A DNA stretch of 26,222 nt from NCBI GenBank assembly GCA_036337765.1, contig JAYZDP010000163.1:1-26222 (forward strand), read 5' to 3'. The notes beneath the pieces are model-generated. The model ran no database searches. It saw nothing but the letters and a program-made list of their open reading frames with translations, and had not been told where the DNA came from. Below are positions 1 to 8,809 of this stretch, piece by piece. The position numbers and the translations under genes are program-made. Each line of letters opens with the position of its first letter. The stretch's first letter is position 1. Origin of the DNA: JAYZDP01 sp036337765. GTDB taxonomy: Bacteria > Acidobacteriota > Thermoanaerobaculia > Multivoradales > Multivoraceae.

Positions 1-1500
1 GACCTGGTCGACCAGGTCTTCGTGCATCTTTCCGCCCCACTCCATGCGTGCCGCGTTGACGAACGCCTTGCCGAAGCCGGGCGAGCCACGGAAATTGACG
101 AAGAAGACGCCGTAGCCGCGGTTGTTGAGCCAGTGCAGAAACGGCCCGTAGGCGTACTGGGCGCGCTCGTCGCCCGGGCCGCCGTGAACCAGCATGACCA
201 GCGGTACGGGCTCTGTCGGGCGGCCGCGATCGTCGATCTCGATCCATGGCGGGTAGGTCAGATACGAGACCAGGTCGAGGCCGTCGCGCGAGGGGATCAC
301 CTCCGCGTACATGCGGGAGAGCTCTATGCCTTCGAGCTGCGGCGTCGTCACAAACAGCTTGGTCAGGTTTTGATCTTCACGCTCGTACAGGGCGTAGGTC
401 TCGGGCTCGTGGGCGAGCGTGAAGCGCACGATCCATCGATCGTCGTCGGCCGAGCGGCTGACGATGCGGTACTCGCCCTCGGTCTGCGACGCTAGAAAGT
501 CGAGGTCGCGGCGGATCGACTCGTCGAGGGCGTGCCACTCAGTGCGGGTCCAGTTGGTGGCGTACGCCTGCGGTGTCGAGCGGGTCGGGTGGTAGAGCAC
601 ACCGCCGATGTCTACGCGCGGATCTTCCGCCAGAACCTCGATCGAGTTCTGCTCTAGGTCCCAGGCGATCAGCGCGATGGTGTCGCGGCCTCGGCTGTCG
701 TAGAAGAAGGCGCGGCGGTTGTCGGCATCGAAGCGAGCGATGTTCTGGTATCCGGTGGCCGAGAGTGCCGCCAGATCCTCCTGGCCGATGGAGATGCTCG
801 GCTCCCAGGCGCCGCCCGAGCTCCGGGTGAGCAGGTCCATTCCGCCCTCGGCGCCATAGCCGATGGCGACGCGGGCACGCAGTTCGTTGTCGCTGAGGTA
901 GGCGGCGAACCCCGGGTTCTTCTCGACCAGGGTCCGCTCTCCCGTCTCGATGTCGATCGAGTAGAGATCGGCTGGAGCGATCATGCTTTCTGCGATCGAC
1001 ACCAGCACCTGGCGCGGGTCCGAGAGGCTCATGCGAACGAGCTCCATGCGGGATCCTACGAGCTTGGTGAGGTTGGTCTTTTGCCCGGTCTCGATGTCGG
1101 CCCGAAAAAGGTTCCAGTTCTCGTCGCCCTGGTTGTCATGGGGAAAGAGCAGATAGCGACCGTCGCCGCTCCAGCGATACATGACCACCCCGCTGACGTC
1201 GCGCACGCGAATGCCGTGCCCGGTCTCTTCGGTAATTGCCTTTGCGGCTGCGAGATCGTCGATCGGAGCCACGAAGAAGTTACTCACACCTTCGAGCGGA
1301 CCGAGGTACGCGATCCACGAGCCGTCGGGGCTCAGTCGCGGTGCGTCGTAGCTCTGCGGCGCCAGAAACGTCTTCAGGGGAACAAGAGGATGCGGCTCGA
1401 TGGAGATCCGGGGCTCTGGCCCCCCACAGGCGGCCAGAGCCAGGGCCCCCAGAGCTCCGAAGATACGGGACGATCTGCGCTGTTGCACTGCTTGGCGCAC
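1..1500 (-). CDS. S9-family (prolyl oligopeptidase-like) peptidase lipoprotein, C-terminus beyond window edge
   Basis: This reading frame is open on the minus strand from GTG at 1500 to the left edge, so 500 codons are seen and the 3' end is missing. The N-terminus has a lipoprotein signal (FGALGALALAACGG; lipid-attached Cys at residue 25). Residues of about 40-400 read as the WD/PD40-type propeller of S9 enzymes (APRLSPDGSWIAYLG, MYRWSGDGRYLLF). The hydrolase part begins with VMLVHGGPGDERAQYAYGPF (HGGPG at 439) and FRGSPGFGKAF (about 470), the classic acylaminoacyl-peptidase / DPP-type motifs. The catalytic Ser, Asp and His lie beyond the edge. The family cleaves short peptides; here it would be anchored to a membrane facing the periplasm. 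One base separates its GTG from the upstream TAA, so it is likely co-transcribed with the two genes upstream. A second in-frame GTG at 1488 is an alternative start. Confidence 0.9.
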   Translation of the reverse strand, partial: MRQAVQQRRSSRIFGALGALALAACGGPEPRISIEPHPLVPLKTFLAPQSYDAPRLSPDGSWIAYLGPLEGVSNFFVAPIDDLAAAKAITEETGHGIRVRDVSGVVMYRWSGDGRYLLFPHDNQGDENWNLFRADIETGQKTNLTKLVGSRMELVRMSLSDPRQVLVSIAESMIAPADLYSIDIETGERTLVEKNPGFAAYLSDNELRARVAIGYGAEGGMDLLTRSSGGAWEPSISIGQEDLAALSATGYQNIARFDADNRRAFFYDSRGRDTIALIAWDLEQNSIEVLAEDPRVDIGGVLYHPTRSTPQAYATNWTRTEWHALDESIRRDLDFLASQTEGEYRIVSRSADDDRWIVRFTLAHEPETYALYEREDQNLTKLFVTTPQLEGIELSRMYAEVIPSRDGLDLVSYLTYPPWIEIDDRGRPTEPVPLVMLVHGGPGDERAQYAYGPFLHWLNNRGYGVFFVNFRGSPGFGKAFVNAARMEWGGKMHEDLVDQV

Positions 1501-1501
1501 C

Positions 1502-2998
1502 TTACTGCCGCCTCGGGGCCACGGCCGTCGTCAAATAGCTGCCTGTTGAGGGGCCCGCGGCGGCGGCGCCGGGGGTCGTGGCGTCGTTGCGCCAGAGCTG
1601 GACTGGGCCCTCCACCTGAGTCGTGAGAAGGTCCTGGTCTCCGTCGCCATCGAAATCGGCGGCGATGAGGCCACGGCTCGTCGCGATCGACGCGCTCCAT
1701 GCCCCAAGCTCGGAGGTGACGTCGGTGAATCTGCCGCTGCCGTCGTTCTCGAAGATGAGGTTGGGTTCGGCGTAGGGGCCCCAGAATCCTGCTCCCTCGT
1801 CGAGGAGAGGTTCGTCACGGCGCGCGACCGAGCCATTGACGATCACGAGATCCTGATCGCCGTCGCCGTCGAGATCAACGAAAGCGTTGCCGAAGCCGGT
1901 GAAGGGGAGGCTCGGGAGCGCGAGTCCGCTAGCGGTGGTGACGTCTTCGTAGCTGGTGTGGCCGCGGTTTTCGTACAGAGTGTTGGTCTCGCCCTCGAAG
2001 TTGGTGACGAAGAGATCCAGATCGGCGTCGCCGTCGGGGTCTCCGACGGCGATTCCCATGCCGGCCTCAGCCTTGCCGTCGCGATTGAGGGCGATGCCGG
2101 CGAGGATGGCGTCGTTCAGGAAGCGGTCCCCGCCCTGGTTGATCCACAGATGATTCGGGTCGGTGTCGTTCGCGACGTAAAGATCCAGGCGCTCGTCGTC
2201 ATTGAAGTCGAGACAGACGACCCCTAGGCCCGCGTCCTCGTAGGAATCCATTCCAGCAGTTGCGGAGAGGTTCTCGAAACGCCCGTCACCGAGGTTTCGG
2301 TAGAGTCGGTCGCTGAGGCCCGCGTTCTGCGACGGGCCGCAATAGTCATTGCGGCCGCGCCCGAGGATGCACTCGCCCGACGGGTCCGCAGCGACGTAGC
2401 GGGCGACGTAGAGATCCAATCGATCGTCGCCGTCGAGGTCGCAGAAGACCGCCGATGCCGACCAGCCTTCGTCTCCGACTCCGGCGGAGTCTGTGATGTC
2501 GACGAAGGTGCCGTCGCCCTGGTTGCCATACAGCGAGTCGCGGCCCCAGTTCGACACGAAGATGTCGAGATCACCGTCGGCGTCGATATCGCCGACCGCG
2601 GTGCCCATGCCGAAGTAGCGGTCGCCGAGCCCCGAGCCTTCCGTCGAGTCGACGAAGCTGCCAGGGGCCGCCTGTAGGTAGAGCGCGTTGCGCGCACCGG
2701 ACTGGCCCCGGTCGAAGGGAAAGGCGTCGGCGCCATTGACCAGATAGATGTCGAGATCGCCATCGTTGTCGGCATCGAAGACCGCTGCTCCCGAGCCCAA
2801 GATCGCCGCCATTGGGTAGCTGCCCTCCGATCCGGTCTGGTGGACGAAGTCTAGGCCCCACTCGGCCGCCACCTCGACCAGCGTCACGCGCTGGCTGAGT
2901 TCGCCGCCAGAGGCGGGAACCACCAGACCTGCGAGCCAACCCCCGAGCGCGACGGCTCGGAGACGGCTTCGGGTCGTGCCCTTGGCTATTCGAGCCAC
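1502..2998 (-). CDS. CRTAC1-like FG-GAP/VCBS repeat beta-propeller protein, exported
   Basis: This 498-residue protein starts at GTG 2998, 13 bases inside the end of the upstream TPR gene. A signal peptide is visible (RLRAVALGGWLAGLVVPASG). Seven integrin-alpha-like FG-GAP repeats follow, each with a calcium-loop motif: DADNDGDLD (about 75), DIDADGDLD (137), DLDGDDRLD (187), DFNDDERLD (264), DPDGDADLD (320), DLDGDGDQD (375) and DFDGDGDQD (448). This fits a seven-bladed, Ca-binding propeller in the periplasm or on the cell surface. Most bacterial CRTAC1 proteins carry a C-terminal UnbV/ASPIC domain after the last blade. Here the chain ends about 27 residues after the last blade in an Ala/Thr-rich tail, so that domain is absent. 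A ligand-binding or scaffold role is inferred; the exact function is unknown. Confidence 0.88.
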   Translation of the reverse strand: MARIAKGTTRSRLRAVALGGWLAGLVVPASGGELSQRVTLVEVAAEWGLDFVHQTGSEGSYPMAAILGSGAAVFDADNDGDLDIYLVNGADAFPFDRGQSGARNALYLQAAPGSFVDSTEGSGLGDRYFGMGTAVGDIDADGDLDIFVSNWGRDSLYGNQGDGTFVDITDSAGVGDEGWSASAVFCDLDGDDRLDLYVARYVAADPSGECILGRGRNDYCGPSQNAGLSDRLYRNLGDGRFENLSATAGMDSYEDAGLGVVCLDFNDDERLDLYVANDTDPNHLWINQGGDRFLNDAILAGIALNRDGKAEAGMGIAVGDPDGDADLDLFVTNFEGETNTLYENRGHTSYEDVTTASGLALPSLPFTGFGNAFVDLDGDGDQDLVIVNGSVARRDEPLLDEGAGFWGPYAEPNLIFENDGSGRFTDVTSELGAWSASIATSRGLIAADFDGDGDQDLLTTQVEGPVQLWRNDATTPGAAAAGPSTGSYLTTAVAPRRQ

Positions 2999-5499
2999 GG
3001 GGAGCGGACCGCTTCGCCTCGACGATAGCTGGCGAGCCAGGCCTGGGCTCGGGCGACCTCGGTCTCCTGTCCTGCCGCACGTCGCTGTGCGAGGACCCGC
3101 TCCTGAAGCGCGACCGCCTCGTCGAAGTTGCCCACTTCCGCCCAGGCCATGGCGAGGGTCTCGCCAAAGTCTGGTGCCGGTGTGTCGCGAAATATCGTGG
3201 CGGCAAGCTGCACTGCGCTCACCCCATCGCGCTGGGTGTCATCGGGAGCGGCGGCGAGAAGTCGGGCGAGCGTATCGGCGAGGCGCGGATCGTTCTGGTG
3301 GGTGGCCAGAGCCTTGATCAGGTCCTGGCGCGCCTGTGCGAAGTCCCCGGCGAAGATCCGGGCCGTGGCGAGCAGCAGATGATTTCCTGGCTCTTCGGGG
3401 CGCAGACGCACGACCACCGCCTGGTGAGTCGCGGACTCTGCGAATCTCTGCGCCTGCCCATGCAGCAGCGCGAGCTGTCGATGGGCTTCGACGCGGTCAG
3501 GGTCCGACGCCACCGCAGCTTCGAGGTGGCCCTGTGCCTGCTCCAGTTGGCCGCGCTCGCCGAGCTTGCGCGCCAGCGACACGCGGGCGTCGGCACTCTC
3601 GGGCTCCAGTTCGACCAGTCGTTCGAGCTCCGCGAGCGCTTCGTCATCGCGATCGAGCCTTTCCAGGGCATGAGCGTGCAGGCGCGCGACGCCGGCGTTG
3701 TCTGGATCCAGCCGCGCCGCGTCGGCAAGTCGCAGTTCGGCGTCTTCGAGATTGCCCTGGCGCAGCAGCGCCGCGCCGAGCTCGCCGTAGAGCCGGCCGT
3801 GGTCCGGAGCGTGGGCCAGTGCCTCTTCGAGTACCGCGATGATCGCGCGGTCGTCGCCGATAGCACTGAGGAGCGTGACGAAGCTCAGCCGCAGCCCGAC
3901 GTCTTGGGGCTCGAGCTCGATGGCGCGCTCGAACTCGCGCCTCGCCTCGCCGAACTTTCCTCCGGTCGCCAGAACGCCGGCGAGCAGCCGGTGGCTGGAG
4001 GCGTTTGTCGGCTCACTGACGACAGCTGCGCGAGCGTGCGCCTCGGCGGCGTTGTAGTTGCCGTCGCGCAGTGCCACTTGGCTCAGGGTGGCGGCGGCAC
4101 CGAGTCCGCGGATCCGTCCGCGTACCTCTTCTGCGACGGGGTCCCGGAAGTTGACGGTGGTCTCGCCTCGCTTTGCGAGGTGGTCGTCTGCTGCTGGGTC
4201 GTTGCCGAGCCGGCGGTACGCTTGCGAGGTCTCGTAGTGCAGCGCGGTCGCGTCGGGCTGGAGCTCGAGCGCCTTTTCGAGCAGATCCACTCCCTCCTGC
4301 GTTTCGCCGCGGCGCAGCGCCGCGCGGCCCAGCCAGGCGTAGGCGGCCGCGGAGTCCGGGTCGAGCTCGCGTGCCCGCTCGAGGGCACGGCTCGCCTCAG
4401 GGAGCTCGCCGAGCAAGAGCGAAACCTTGCCGAAGCGGATCAGGGCCGGCACGTAGCTGTCGTCCAGCGTGGCGGCCAGGCCGTACCATTTCTTCGCGTT
4501 CTCGAGCTCCCGGTCGTGCTCGTACGACGTGCCGAGTAGGTGCGGCCAGCGCAGCTCGCTACGCAGCAGCGACGCGGCATTGGAGAGGCAGCTCCTGGCA
4601 GGATCGCTCAAGTCGTAGATCAGATAGAGCTCGCCGAGATTGCCGAACGCCTGCCCCAGCGCCTGGGCCGAGACGCCACGGCCCTGTGCCACGACATTGT
4701 CGAGACGGTCGCGGGCGGCGGCGATCTGCTCGCGTACGGTAGTCTCCATCTCGTCGAGCGCCGGATGCTCCACATAGATCAGCTCGAGACCGGTGAGGCG
4801 TGCCTGGTCCATGACCGCGACCCGCACTGGATCGTCAAGCGGCAGCACCCGCGGGAGGTTGATCGCCTCCTCGGCCTTGCCGCGCGCCTCCTCCTCTCGC
4901 CCGGCCCGCGCGTAGGCTCGCGAAAGCGTGGTGACCACAGCTTGAACCCTCGAATCCAGGTTGTAGGCGCGCTCGAGATGACCGATGGCCTCGTCGATAC
5001 GATCCGCGGCCAGGGCCAGACGGCCGAGGCCGAGCGGCGCCATCGGTGCGTTGGGGTCGATCTGCGCCCCCGCTCGGTATTGCACACCAGCGTCCGCGTC
5101 CCTGCCAACCGTCTCGAGCGCCTGAGCGTGGCGAACGCGGACCGGCGCGTAATCTGGGCGCAATGCAGTGGCCTTGTCGAAGTGCTCGATCGAGGCCTCG
5201 GGATCATCGGGCTCGAGGAGAATGCCGAGGAAGTACGGCCAGCGGAAGTCACTTGAGTCGAGGCGCATCGCCTCGCGGTAGGCGACCACGGCATCGTCTG
5301 CGAGGCTGTGAGCGTCGAGCATCATGCCGTAGGCGCCCCATGCAGTCGCGTCTTGCGGAGCGGCCTCCACCGCGGCGTGGGCCTCGTCGATCTTCTGCTT
5401 CGCTCCGGGATCGATATCGCCCAGTGACGGATAGGGAACCTGCGCCGCAACGGCGGTGCCGATTAGGAGCAGGGCGATGGCGAGAATAGGATTCCGCAT
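2986..5499 (-). CDS. Large exported tetratricopeptide-repeat (TPR) protein
   Basis: This 837-residue protein starts at ATG 5499 and is the first gene of the minus-strand run. The first ~19 residues form a signal peptide (ILAIALLLIGTAVAAQ). Nearly all the rest is 34-residue TPR helical pairs, with recurrent signatures such as AAAYAWLGRAALRRGETQEG, LYGELGAALLRQGNLEDAEL and LVELEPESADARVSLARKLG. No catalytic domain is visible. TPR proteins act as protein-protein interaction scaffolds, and this one would work in the periplasm or outer envelope. Its 3' end overlaps the CRTAC1-like gene by 13 bases. The pairing of a long exported TPR protein with a CRTAC1-like propeller suggests that they act together in one envelope complex, which is an inference from context. 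Confidence 0.92.
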   Translation of the reverse strand: MRNPILAIALLLIGTAVAAQVPYPSLGDIDPGAKQKIDEAHAAVEAAPQDATAWGAYGMMLDAHSLADDAVVAYREAMRLDSSDFRWPYFLGILLEPDDPEASIEHFDKATALRPDYAPVRVRHAQALETVGRDADAGVQYRAGAQIDPNAPMAPLGLGRLALAADRIDEAIGHLERAYNLDSRVQAVVTTLSRAYARAGREEEARGKAEEAINLPRVLPLDDPVRVAVMDQARLTGLELIYVEHPALDEMETTVREQIAAARDRLDNVVAQGRGVSAQALGQAFGNLGELYLIYDLSDPARSCLSNAASLLRSELRWPHLLGTSYEHDRELENAKKWYGLAATLDDSYVPALIRFGKVSLLLGELPEASRALERARELDPDSAAAYAWLGRAALRRGETQEGVDLLEKALELQPDATALHYETSQAYRRLGNDPAADDHLAKRGETTVNFRDPVAEEVRGRIRGLGAAATLSQVALRDGNYNAAEAHARAAVVSEPTNASSHRLLAGVLATGGKFGEARREFERAIELEPQDVGLRLSFVTLLSAIGDDRAIIAVLEEALAHAPDHGRLYGELGAALLRQGNLEDAELRLADAARLDPDNAGVARLHAHALERLDRDDEALAELERLVELEPESADARVSLARKLGERGQLEQAQGHLEAAVASDPDRVEAHRQLALLHGQAQRFAESATHQAVVVRLRPEEPGNHLLLATARIFAGDFAQARQDLIKALATHQNDPRLADTLARLLAAAPDDTQRDGVSAVQLAATIFRDTPAPDFGETLAMAWAEVGNFDEAVALQERVLAQRRAAGQETEVARAQAWLASYRRGEAVRSPWLE

Positions 5500-5509
5500 C
5501 TAACTTCCC

Positions 5510-5525
5510 CGGCCGCGGGCGGCCG
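5510..5525. promoter_or_regulatory. Inverted repeat in the divergent TPR/ACAD intergenic region
   Basis: Two copies of the self-complementary hexamer CGGCCG flank a CGGG tetramer, between the divergently transcribed TPR gene (ATG at 5499) and acyl-CoA dehydrogenase gene (ATG at 5580). It could be an operator or a small hairpin. In GC-rich DNA such short elements also arise by chance. I could not identify convincing -35/-10 boxes in these 80 bases. Confidence 0.2.
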
Positions 5526-5568
5526 ATTCGGGAGCAGGCTTTTCGGCCCGAGCAACCACGATATCAAC

Positions 5569-5574
5569 GGAGGG
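5569..5574 (+). promoter_or_regulatory. Ribosome binding site of the acyl-CoA dehydrogenase gene
   Basis: GGAGGG lies five bases before the ATG at 5580 and fixes that start. Confidence 0.75.
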
Positions 5575-5579
5575 CGACC

Positions 5580-6782
5580 ATGGACTTCCAATTCAGCGAC
5601 AAGGTGCGGGATCTGCAGGAGCGGCTGACGAACTTTATGGACGACCATGTCTACCCGATCGAGGAGGAGTACCCGCGCCACGTCGAGGAGGCGGGCTGGA
5701 GTACACCTCCGATCATGGACCGGCTCAAGGAGACTGCACGTTCGCAGGGGTTGTGGAATCTGTTCATGCCCGACCCCGAGCACGGAGCCGGCTTGAACAA
5801 CCTCGAGTACTCGCCGCTCGCCGAGATCATGGGCCGGGTCGCCTGGTCGTCGGAGGCCTTCAACTGTTCGGCACCTGACACCGGGAACATGGAAGTGCTC
5901 TCCCGCTTCGGCTCCGAAGAGCAGAAGGAGCGATGGCTGATGCCGCTTCTCAACGGTGAGATCCGCTCGTGCTTCTCGATGACCGAGCCCGCGGTGGCCT
6001 CCTCAGATGCCACCAACATCGAGTGCCACATCGAGCGCGAGGGTGACGAGTACGTCATCAATGGGCGCAAGTGGTTCTCGTCAGGGTTCACCAACGAGCG
6101 CTGCAAGGTCGGAATCGTGATGGGCAAGAGCGATCCTGACAATCCCGACCGCTACGTCCAACAGTCGATGATCCTTGTGCCGAAGGGCACGCCAGGGATG
6201 ACGAAGGTGCGCGACATCACGACCTTCGGCTACAAGGGCATGCCGGGCGGTCATCCAGAGATCCTGTTCGACAACGTCCGTGTGCCGGCTACCAACATGC
6301 TGTTGGGAGAGGGCCGCGGCTTCGAAATCGCTCAGGGCCGGCTCGGTCCAGGCCGGATCCACCACTGCATGCGCTTTGTCGGCGCGGCGCAGCGGGCGCT
6401 CGAGATCATGTGCCGCCGCGCCGAGAGCCGCACGGCCTTCGGCTCGAAGCTCTCCGAGCACGGCTCGGTGCGAGAGGACATCGCGAAGTCGTTTTGTGAG
6501 ATCGAGCAGGCGCGCCTGCTCACCCTGCGTGCGGCCGACAAGATGGACAAAGAGGGCAACAAGGTCGCGCGCGATCTGATCGGCGCGGCGAAGATCGTCG
6601 TGCCCGCCATGGCCGCGAAGGTCATCGACCGAGCCATCCAGGTGCATGGCGCCAAGGGGTTCACCGAGGACACCTTCCTGCCAAAGGCCTACGTGTCCGC
6701 GCGCTACATCCAGGTCGGCGACGGCCCGGACCAGGTCCACATGCAGTCCCTGGCGCGTCAGCTGCTGCGCCGATACGCCTAG
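5580..6782 (+). CDS. Acyl-CoA dehydrogenase, ACAD10/ACAD11-like
   Basis: This 400-residue protein has the full length and fold order of an FAD-dependent acyl-CoA dehydrogenase: N-terminal helices, the FAD/substrate strand region (CFSMTEPAVASSDATNIE from about 131), then the C-terminal helical domain (GRGFEIAQGRLGPGRIHHCM, QVHGAKGFTEDTF near 356, DGPDQVHM). The MTEPxVASSDATNI and GRLGPGRIHHCMR strings match those I recall from the dehydrogenase domain of mammalian ACAD10/11, rather than short- or medium-chain enzymes. The usual reaction is alpha,beta-desaturation of acyl-CoA in the cytoplasm with electron-transferring flavoprotein. ACAD10/11-type enzymes also act on 4-hydroxyacyl-CoA after phosphorylation by a linked kinase. 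It leads a plus-strand operon, with an acyl-CoA ligase 24 bases downstream. A separate APH-type kinase is encoded at 12289-13689. Confidence 0.93.
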   Translation: MDFQFSDKVRDLQERLTNFMDDHVYPIEEEYPRHVEEAGWSTPPIMDRLKETARSQGLWNLFMPDPEHGAGLNNLEYSPLAEIMGRVAWSSEAFNCSAPDTGNMEVLSRFGSEEQKERWLMPLLNGEIRSCFSMTEPAVASSDATNIECHIEREGDEYVINGRKWFSSGFTNERCKVGIVMGKSDPDNPDRYVQQSMILVPKGTPGMTKVRDITTFGYKGMPGGHPEILFDNVRVPATNMLLGEGRGFEIAQGRLGPGRIHHCMRFVGAAQRALEIMCRRAESRTAFGSKLSEHGSVREDIAKSFCEIEQARLLTLRAADKMDKEGNKVARDLIGAAKIVVPAMAAKVIDRAIQVHGAKGFTEDTFLPKAYVSARYIQVGDGPDQVHMQSLARQLLRRYA

Positions 6783-6806
6783 GCCTTCTCGATCTTCCAG
6801 GAGCTC

Positions 6807-8339
6807 ATGATGAACGTAGGCCGTCTGTCGCTCGACAACCTCGAGAAGTTCGGGACATACACCCACCTCTACTACGCCGATCGCGGATACAGCAACGAGG
6901 AGAGCCTGGCCTACGCCGCGGCGATGGCGTCGACACTCGAGGCGCATGGGGTTGGAACGGGCGACCAGGTCATGGTGATGATGCCGAACAGCCCCGTGGT
7001 GCTGGCGGCGTTTCAGGCGGCCTGGAAGATCGGTGCGGTCATCATTCCGGTCACGCCGCAGCTCGGCGCGCCCGAGGTGCGCTACATGCTCGAGGACTCG
7101 GATGCCGAGGTGGTGATCACGGCGCCGGTGCTGGCGCAGACTCTCGCCGAGGCGACTTCAGGAGTCGAAGGGTTCCGCGAGCTGCTGGTGGTCGGTGACA
7201 CCGACGTCGGAGTCGCGGCCAACATCGAGGAAGAAATCGAGGTGGGTATCGGCTCAGGGCGGATCGATCGCTTGGACGATCGCGATGACGACGACCTCGC
7301 ACTGCTGCTCTACACCTCGGGCACCACCGGCAGTCCCAAGGGGGTGATGCTCACCCACGGCAACATGTACTCCAACGCTCTGTCCTGCCTGGAGATGAGC
7401 GGCGACGTGACGCCCGGCGAGCGCGGTTTGGCGGTCCTGCCTTTGAGTCACTCATACGGTGTGCTGATGATGAACCTGGGCCTGCTGTTCGGCTCGGTCA
7501 ACGCGCTGCTGCCGCGCTTCGACATAAAGCTGGTATTCGAGTACCTCGAGAAGTACGAGATCTCGAGGTTCGCCGTGGTGCCCACGATGCTGAGCTACAT
7601 GCTCAACTATCCGGAACGCGACAAGTACGACCTGTCGAAGCTGGAGAGTGTCGGTTCCGGCGGCGCCGCACTCGCCAACGAGGTACGACTCGAATTCGAG
7701 CGCGTGTTCGGCTGCGAGGTCAAGGAGGGCTACGGCATGTCGGAGTGTGCGCCGTCGGCCACCGGCTACTCTGAGCAAGACCCCTACCGGCCGGGCTCCG
7801 TAGGGCGGGCGATCCCGGGGGTCAGCGTGACCATTCGCGACGATGCCAACGAGGAGGTGGCGCGCGGCTCCCATGGCGAGATCTGCATGCAGGGGCCGAA
7901 CGTGATGCGGGGATACTGGAACAAGCCCGAAGCCACCGCCGAGGCACTGGCGGGAGGCTGGCTGCACTCGGGCGATATCGGCTACTTGGACGACGATGGA
8001 TTCGTCTACATCACCGATCGCAAGAAAGACCTGATTATCAAGGGCGCCGAGAACATCTCCCCGCGAGAGATCGAAGAAGCGTTGCACGAGCACCCTGCTG
8101 TGGTCGAGGTAGCCGTCGTGGGCGTTCCGGACGAGCGCTTCGGCGAGGACATCTGGGCCGCGGTGGTTGTGCGCCACGGCGCCGAGGTCCAGGAGGAGGA
8201 GCTGCGCGCGCACACCGCCAACTTCGTCACCAGGTTCAAGATCCCGACCCGCTTCGTGTTTCGAGATGAGCTGCCGAAAAACCCGACCGGGAAGATCCAG
8301 AAGCGTGCCATCCGCGAAGATCTGCAGGCGCTTCTCTGA
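6807..8339 (+). CDS. Acyl-CoA ligase (AMP-forming, ANL superfamily)
   Basis: This 510-residue enzyme activates a carboxylic acid to its acyl-adenylate and then the CoA thioester. All family core motifs are present: the P-loop YTSGTTGSPKGVMLTHGN (from 169), the aromatic/acid motif YGMSE (309), the ribose-binding Asp in HSGDIGYLD (390), the hinge DRKKDLIIKGAENISPREIE (about 402), and the adenylation Lys in NPTGKIQK (496). AGGAG lies just before two consecutive ATG codons (6807 and 6810); the first is used here. Length and motifs fit medium- or long-chain fatty acid ligases, but the substrate cannot be read from the sequence. Its position directly after the ACAD suggests that it supplies the ACAD substrate. 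Its TGA overlaps the ATG of the next gene. Confidence 0.94.
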   Translation: MMNVGRLSLDNLEKFGTYTHLYYADRGYSNEESLAYAAAMASTLEAHGVGTGDQVMVMMPNSPVVLAAFQAAWKIGAVIIPVTPQLGAPEVRYMLEDSDAEVVITAPVLAQTLAEATSGVEGFRELLVVGDTDVGVAANIEEEIEVGIGSGRIDRLDDRDDDDLALLLYTSGTTGSPKGVMLTHGNMYSNALSCLEMSGDVTPGERGLAVLPLSHSYGVLMMNLGLLFGSVNALLPRFDIKLVFEYLEKYEISRFAVVPTMLSYMLNYPERDKYDLSKLESVGSGGAALANEVRLEFERVFGCEVKEGYGMSECAPSATGYSEQDPYRPGSVGRAIPGVSVTIRDDANEEVARGSHGEICMQGPNVMRGYWNKPEATAEALAGGWLHSGDIGYLDDDGFVYITDRKKDLIIKGAENISPREIEEALHEHPAVVEVAVVGVPDERFGEDIWAAVVVRHGAEVQEEELRAHTANFVTRFKIPTRFVFRDELPKNPTGKIQKRAIREDLQALL

Positions 8340-8809
8340 TGCCGTCGGCCATGAGCGGCGGCAGGGCGATGGTAGTGGTCGCCGTGTTCTTGACCGGTTG
8401 CGCGGCTCCTCGCGCCGATCCGATCGCCACTGCGCAGCCGGAGGAGGAGGTCGAGCTGGGGGCGATCATGGGTGTAGTCCAGCGTCACACCCAGAAGCTC
8501 GGCTACTCGATCGCTCGACGCAACGCGCCGCTGGCGACCTTCTATCTCGAAGAGCTCGAGGAGACCGTGGCCGAGGTCTACGAGCTCGAGGCGCACGACG
8601 GAATGGTCATCGGTCAGCCCGCTAGGACCACTCTCGAACCCATGGTTGGGCCGCTATCCGACCGTGTGGCGGTGGAGGACTGGGAGGGTGCTCACACTGG
8701 CTACGTAGCTCTCATCGACGCCTGCAACCGATGTCACGCGGCGACCGAGCACGAGTTCATCGTCATCCTCGAGCCCGAGGGACCGTCACCCTACAATCAA
8801 GCTTTCTAG
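8339..8809 (+). CDS. Cytochrome c-type (one-heme) lipoprotein
   Basis: This 156-residue protein starts at ATG 8339, which shares one base with the ligase stop (TGATG); an alternative ATG is at 8351. A lipobox (VFLTGC, Cys21) predicts a lipid-anchored periplasmic protein. One CxxCH heme c motif, CNRCH at 129-133, lies near the C-terminus after a helical stretch (QRHTQKLGYSIARRNAPLAT, FYLEELEETVAEVYELE). The order of helices, then C-terminal CNxCH, then HEFIVILEPEGPSPYNQAF matches a family of cytochrome c'-fold proteins I recall ending in similar 'FI.I..P..P..NQ.F' strings. It probably transfers electrons or senses a ligand in the periplasm. Its placement inside an acyl-CoA operon is unexplained. 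Confidence 0.8.
   Translation: MPSAMSGGRAMVVVAVFLTGCAAPRADPIATAQPEEEVELGAIMGVVQRHTQKLGYSIARRNAPLATFYLEELEETVAEVYELEAHDGMVIGQPARTTLEPMVGPLSDRVAVEDWEGAHTGYVALIDACNRCHAATEHEFIVILEPEGPSPYNQAF

Noticed and set aside
22..495. A 157-codon plus-strand frame at the left edge
   Set aside because: It is antisense to the S9 peptidase hydrolase domain, where HGGPG and RGSPGFG are clearly encoded on the minus strand.
3298..4539. A 413-codon open frame on the plus strand, antisense to the TPR gene
   Set aside because: Its product has no recognisable domain or export signal, and the opposite strand encodes clear TPR repeats over the same span. Long antisense frames are expected in GC-rich repeat genes.
6081..6947. 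A 288-codon minus-strand frame opposite the ACAD gene
   Set aside because: The plus strand carries an unmistakable ACAD throughout, and the antisense product is low-complexity with no family features.
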